From contig OZ023275.1 of assembly GCA_964007475.1 (NCBI GenBank), positions 8,370,001 through 8,434,000 on the forward strand: a stretch of 64,000 nt of DNA, in the 5' to 3' direction. The stretch is from Hybos culiciformis (taxonomy: Eukaryota > Arthropoda > Insecta > Diptera > Hybotidae). Made by a program: the position numbers and the translations under genes. The stretch's first letter is position 1, and each line of letters starts with the position of its first letter. This document shows positions 61,380 through 64,000 of this stretch, in pieces. The notes under the pieces are model-generated. The model saw only the letters and a list, made by a program, of their open reading frames with translations, was not told the DNA's origin and ran no database searches.

Positions 61380-64000
61380 TTAGCCATTGTGAGACCAATT
61401 TTCTACCCATTTTGTTAATGTCACAATAAATTGATTGAAAGGAATTTTTTTCCTAAATGTTTCATCATTTTTGATACTTTTCACAAAAATCTCTGATGCA
61501 ACATTTGATTTTGGAGAATTTGGTTCGAATCCAGCGTACCAAAAACTATTAAATGATAAATAATCTTGTTGGAAAAATCTACAAAATTCAGGCGCATATT
61601 TTGGCCATTTCTCTAAAAATTGATTTATACTTATTTGGAAAGCTTCCAAAGTAGCACATTTGCGTGCAACATGTAAATCAGCTAAAACACCACATCGTAC
61701 ATCCTTATTTTTAATCATTTTGCTTTTAAATTTCAACATTCTTTTGATATGTTCATTACATATTTTAACTTTTGAATTAAGACCAAAAATATTCAAGAAT
61801 CCTTGTTGTAGGTTTAATGTATTGTCTGTTATCAAAATATTAGGCTGAATATTTATTTTAAATAATTGGAGAACTGCATTGCGAAGTGATTTAAACAGAA
61901 ATTCGAAATCTTCAATTTCAAGTGAATTACAAATACATAATCCCAAACAATGGAATTTACTCCAACGATCTGTTGTTCCAATTATAAAGAATGGAAATTT
62001 AATCCAACCTAATTTATGAGTATTATCAATTTGTATATTTTCAATATTAATAGCATTTTGTAGTAATTTTCTGGACGATACTAAAAATCGTACCTCCGAA
62101 TTATTCGAAACCTCGTAGGCAACAATGAACATTTTATTCATCATATTTTCATCAGGTGTTTTGTAATTTTCGACCAGCCATGATTCTAATAATGTGAAAT
62201 CTAAATTATGTGCGCCATATTTACGTTCACGCTGCAAAGTTAAATAATTTAAAACTTGAGTTTCAGTTGGCAATGGTTGAAATTGATGTTGCTCCAAATG
62301 CTGTAATATTGTTTTCGGTTTCATATTTAATTCACTTAGTCTGTCAATTTCTTGCCTAATCGTTTCAGGAATACCGTGCTGTTTTCGTGGGATACCATCA
62401 CAAGAATGTTCAGCTGTTGCACGAAAAAGAATGACATCAGTGCAGTCGGAACGTAAAAATAATGAGACACCAGCATAGCAATCCGTTTGTGTTCGGCGCG
62501 ATACTCTACACCTATAGTTTAATTTAGTGCCCGCTTTTGTATGGCTTCGATTTGAAAATGACCACATTTTTTCAGAAGCTATAACAGCTTCAGCTTCGGC
62601 TTTTGACGAGAATACTCTATCTTGAATAAATTCTCTGTGCGGTTTTTGCCTCTGCTTATGTTCATCTTTAAAATTGTATCGACGACGATATTCTTTTTTG
62701 ATTAAAGTGGTTATTGATTCGTCAGACAAAGAGTCATATAAATCATTCTCTTGACTTTCCATAAATTGCTTTACTTTACCATTAATTAAGAGACGTTCTT
62801 GTTCAATTCGGTCTAAATGAGTTTGTGGCGAATGGTTTTCTAAATCAATATTATACTCATTGTGAGACCATTTTGCAATCCATTCAAATATTCGTGTCGA
62901 AAATTGATTAACGGGTAAACGTGCTCTATAATTCTCATCATCTGAAATTAGTTTTAATGATTCTGATAATAAATCATTTTGTGATGTCATATTGGAGGAG
63001 CAATCACTGGTATAACCTTCGTACCACTGAAACATACCACCTAAATCAAACCAATCCTGATGAAAATATGTCATAAATTCAACATACAAAGCCCATCGGT
63101 TTGCAAATTTATCTATTCTTAAGCTGTATTCTTCCAGGCTGGCTGATTTTTGTACAAAATCTAAGTCTTCTAATACTTCACAAATCCGAATTTTTTGATC
63201 CGGAATTATCTCATCTAATTTACGACGACATTGTTTGCGCACAAATGAATAGCACGCACGAATTTTTATTTCACATTCATATCCATTTATGTCACTTGTG
63301 CTACTTGCATCATTGGATGAAAAGAATTTTTTAAATGCCAATTGGATACATTTATCAATGCCACTACATAACAAAATTTTTGGATTTATTATTGTTTGAA
63401 AAATGTCCAAACAACTTTGTTTTAATATTTTGAAAATATGATAAAAATCTCGAACCTTTTTCATTTCACATAAAAATATTCCAATATTATGAAATTGTCC
63501 ATTCGAATCAGTTGTTCCGATTGGATAAATTAAATAATTTTGCCATTTCAATTTAATATTACCATCCATTTGAATAATTTCCATATTTAGAGCGTTAAAT
63601 AATAATCGTTTTGTTGTCAAAAACAAAATTAAATTCGTTTTCTCAGGGGTATTTTCGTAAGCACTTATGAATGGCTGATTTGGATTTAATGGGATTTTAA
63701 ATAATTCTGGGTTCCCTATCCATTCATCCATTTCGGCATGTAAGTTCTCTCTTGTAATATATTTACGACGTTCTTGGAGTTTACAAATAAATCGCCTTAT
63801 TTGACCATCTTTTATACTAACACCAAAATCATTAGCCGCAACTGCAGCTATAATTTCTCTTGGTTTCTTTTCTTGATTGAAAAGTCGCTCAATTTCTTCC
63901 TTTACGGAAGGTGGTAATACATGGGATCCAACTTCTGCCAATAATTTAGCTTCTAATTCCTTTGAATAAACAAATTTTCGACGCTTTGATGTTGATGGCC
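61380..64000 (-). CDS. Double-module FLYWCH-like zinc finger / MULE transposase-like protein (gene B, 5' end outside window)
   Basis: The minus-strand frame is open from the right edge to TAA at 61380-61382 (at least 872 residues); no ATG start is needed inside, and the beginning lies beyond 64000. It is a diverged paralogue of gene A with the same order. First comes the module 1 DDE-like domain with IQMDGNIKLKW (first Asp kept), then ILLCSG where the second Asp is expected, and Ser at the Glu site. Next is a charged linker. Then comes a FLYWCH-like finger YRC-x9-C-x23-H-x-C (about 62400-62510), and a module 2 domain with IQIDNTHKLGW (Asp codon 62025-62027), ILITDN (Asp codon 61824-61826) and ASEIFVK (Glu codon 61491-61493). 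WYAGFEPNSPKSN precedes that Glu, matching WYDDYEPHVPKNN of gene A. The first finger is expected beyond the window edge. Activity is unknown. Confidence 0.75.
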   Translation of the reverse strand, partial: PSTSKRRKFVYSKELEAKLLAEVGSHVLPPSVKEEIERLFNQEKKPREIIAAVAANDFGVSIKDGQIRRFICKLQERRKYITRENLHAEMDEWIGNPELFKIPLNPNQPFISAYENTPEKTNLILFLTTKRLLFNALNMEIIQMDGNIKLKWQNYLIYPIGTTDSNGQFHNIGIFLCEMKKVRDFYHIFKILKQSCLDIFQTIINPKILLCSGIDKCIQLAFKKFFSSNDASSTSDINGYECEIKIRACYSFVRKQCRRKLDEIIPDQKIRICEVLEDLDFVQKSASLEEYSLRIDKFANRWALYVEFMTYFHQDWFDLGGMFQWYEGYTSDCSSNMTSQNDLLSESLKLISDDENYRARLPVNQFSTRIFEWIAKWSHNEYNIDLENHSPQTHLDRIEQERLLINGKVKQFMESQENDLYDSLSDESITTLIKKEYRRRYNFKDEHKQRQKPHREFIQDRVFSSKAEAEAVIASEKMWSFSNRSHTKAGTKLNYRCRVSRRTQTDCYAGVSLFLRSDCTDVILFRATAEHSCDGIPRKQHGIPETIRQEIDRLSELNMKPKTILQHLEQHQFQPLPTETQVLNYLTLQRERKYGAHNLDFTLLESWLVENYKTPDENMMNKMFIVAYEVSNNSEVRFLVSSRKLLQNAINIENIQIDNTHKLGWIKFPFFIIGTTDRWSKFHCLGLCICNSLEIEDFEFLFKSLRNAVLQLFKINIQPNILITDNTLNLQQGFLNIFGLNSKVKICNEHIKRMLKFKSKMIKNKDVRCGVLADLHVARKCATLEAFQISINQFLEKWPKYAPEFCRFFQQDYLSFNSFWYAGFEPNSPKSNVASEIFVKSIKNDETFRKKIPFNQFIVTLTKWVENWSHNG

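Noticed and set aside
63939..63941. Start of gene B at a TTG codon
   Set aside because: The frame stays open upstream to the window edge, and paralogy with gene A predicts a finger domain further upstream, so the gene is cut by the window.
1..64000. CRISPR arrays, operons, ribosome binding sites
   Set aside because: The window is eukaryotic with spliced genes; the short direct repeats are minisatellites or local duplications without spacer structure.

Overview
The window looks like a nuclear contig from an insect or closely related arthropod. It is very AT-rich and carries spliced eukaryotic genes with GT-AG introns from about 120 bp to 6.8 kb, many short inverted-repeat transposons, a non-LTR retrotransposon fragment, and single-copy animal housekeeping genes. 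Nothing bacterial or organellar was seen, and the species cannot be named from this sequence.

Layout. (1) 1-3289 is intergenic and holds two inverted-repeat elements and a diverged GC-richer repeat. (2) 3290-21930 (+) is a complete strawberry notch (sno/SBNO) gene, reconstructed here as 15 coding exons encoding 1385 residues. Its first coding exon is only the ATG. (3) 21931-24580 is intergenic with foldback repeats. (4) 24581-25669 (+) is COQ5, the mitochondrial ubiquinone C-methyltransferase, in two exons. (5) 26850-29932 (-) is an arylalkylamine N-acetyltransferase-like GNAT gene whose first exon was not found; its introns hold a hAT-like and a pogo-like MITE. (6) 33709-34280 is a MITE with CpG-rich termini. 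(7) 35249-36829 (+) is V-ATPase subunit D, four exons, 246 residues. (8) 39055-49645 (-) is a ten-exon, 475-residue transmembrane ZP-domain protein, with a truncated non-LTR retrotransposon ending two to three bases from the exon 1 splice donor. (9) 49646-56851 is gene-poor and carries two recent-looking tandem duplications. (10) 56852-60323 (+) and 61380-64000 (-, cut by the window edge) are two related genes, tail to tail. Each carries two tandem modules made of a FLYWCH/WRKY-GCM1-like zinc finger and a MULE-type (Mutator-like) DDE transposase-like domain.

The housekeeping genes (chromatin/Notch-pathway helicase-like protein, ubiquinone synthesis, proton pump, apical matrix protein, amine acetylation) form no evident pathway together. 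The most novel part is the right end. In both double-module genes the downstream module keeps an apparent D-D-E triad with nearly identical spacing, while the upstream module has lost key residues. This suggests a family derived from an internally duplicated MULE transposase, possibly domesticated.
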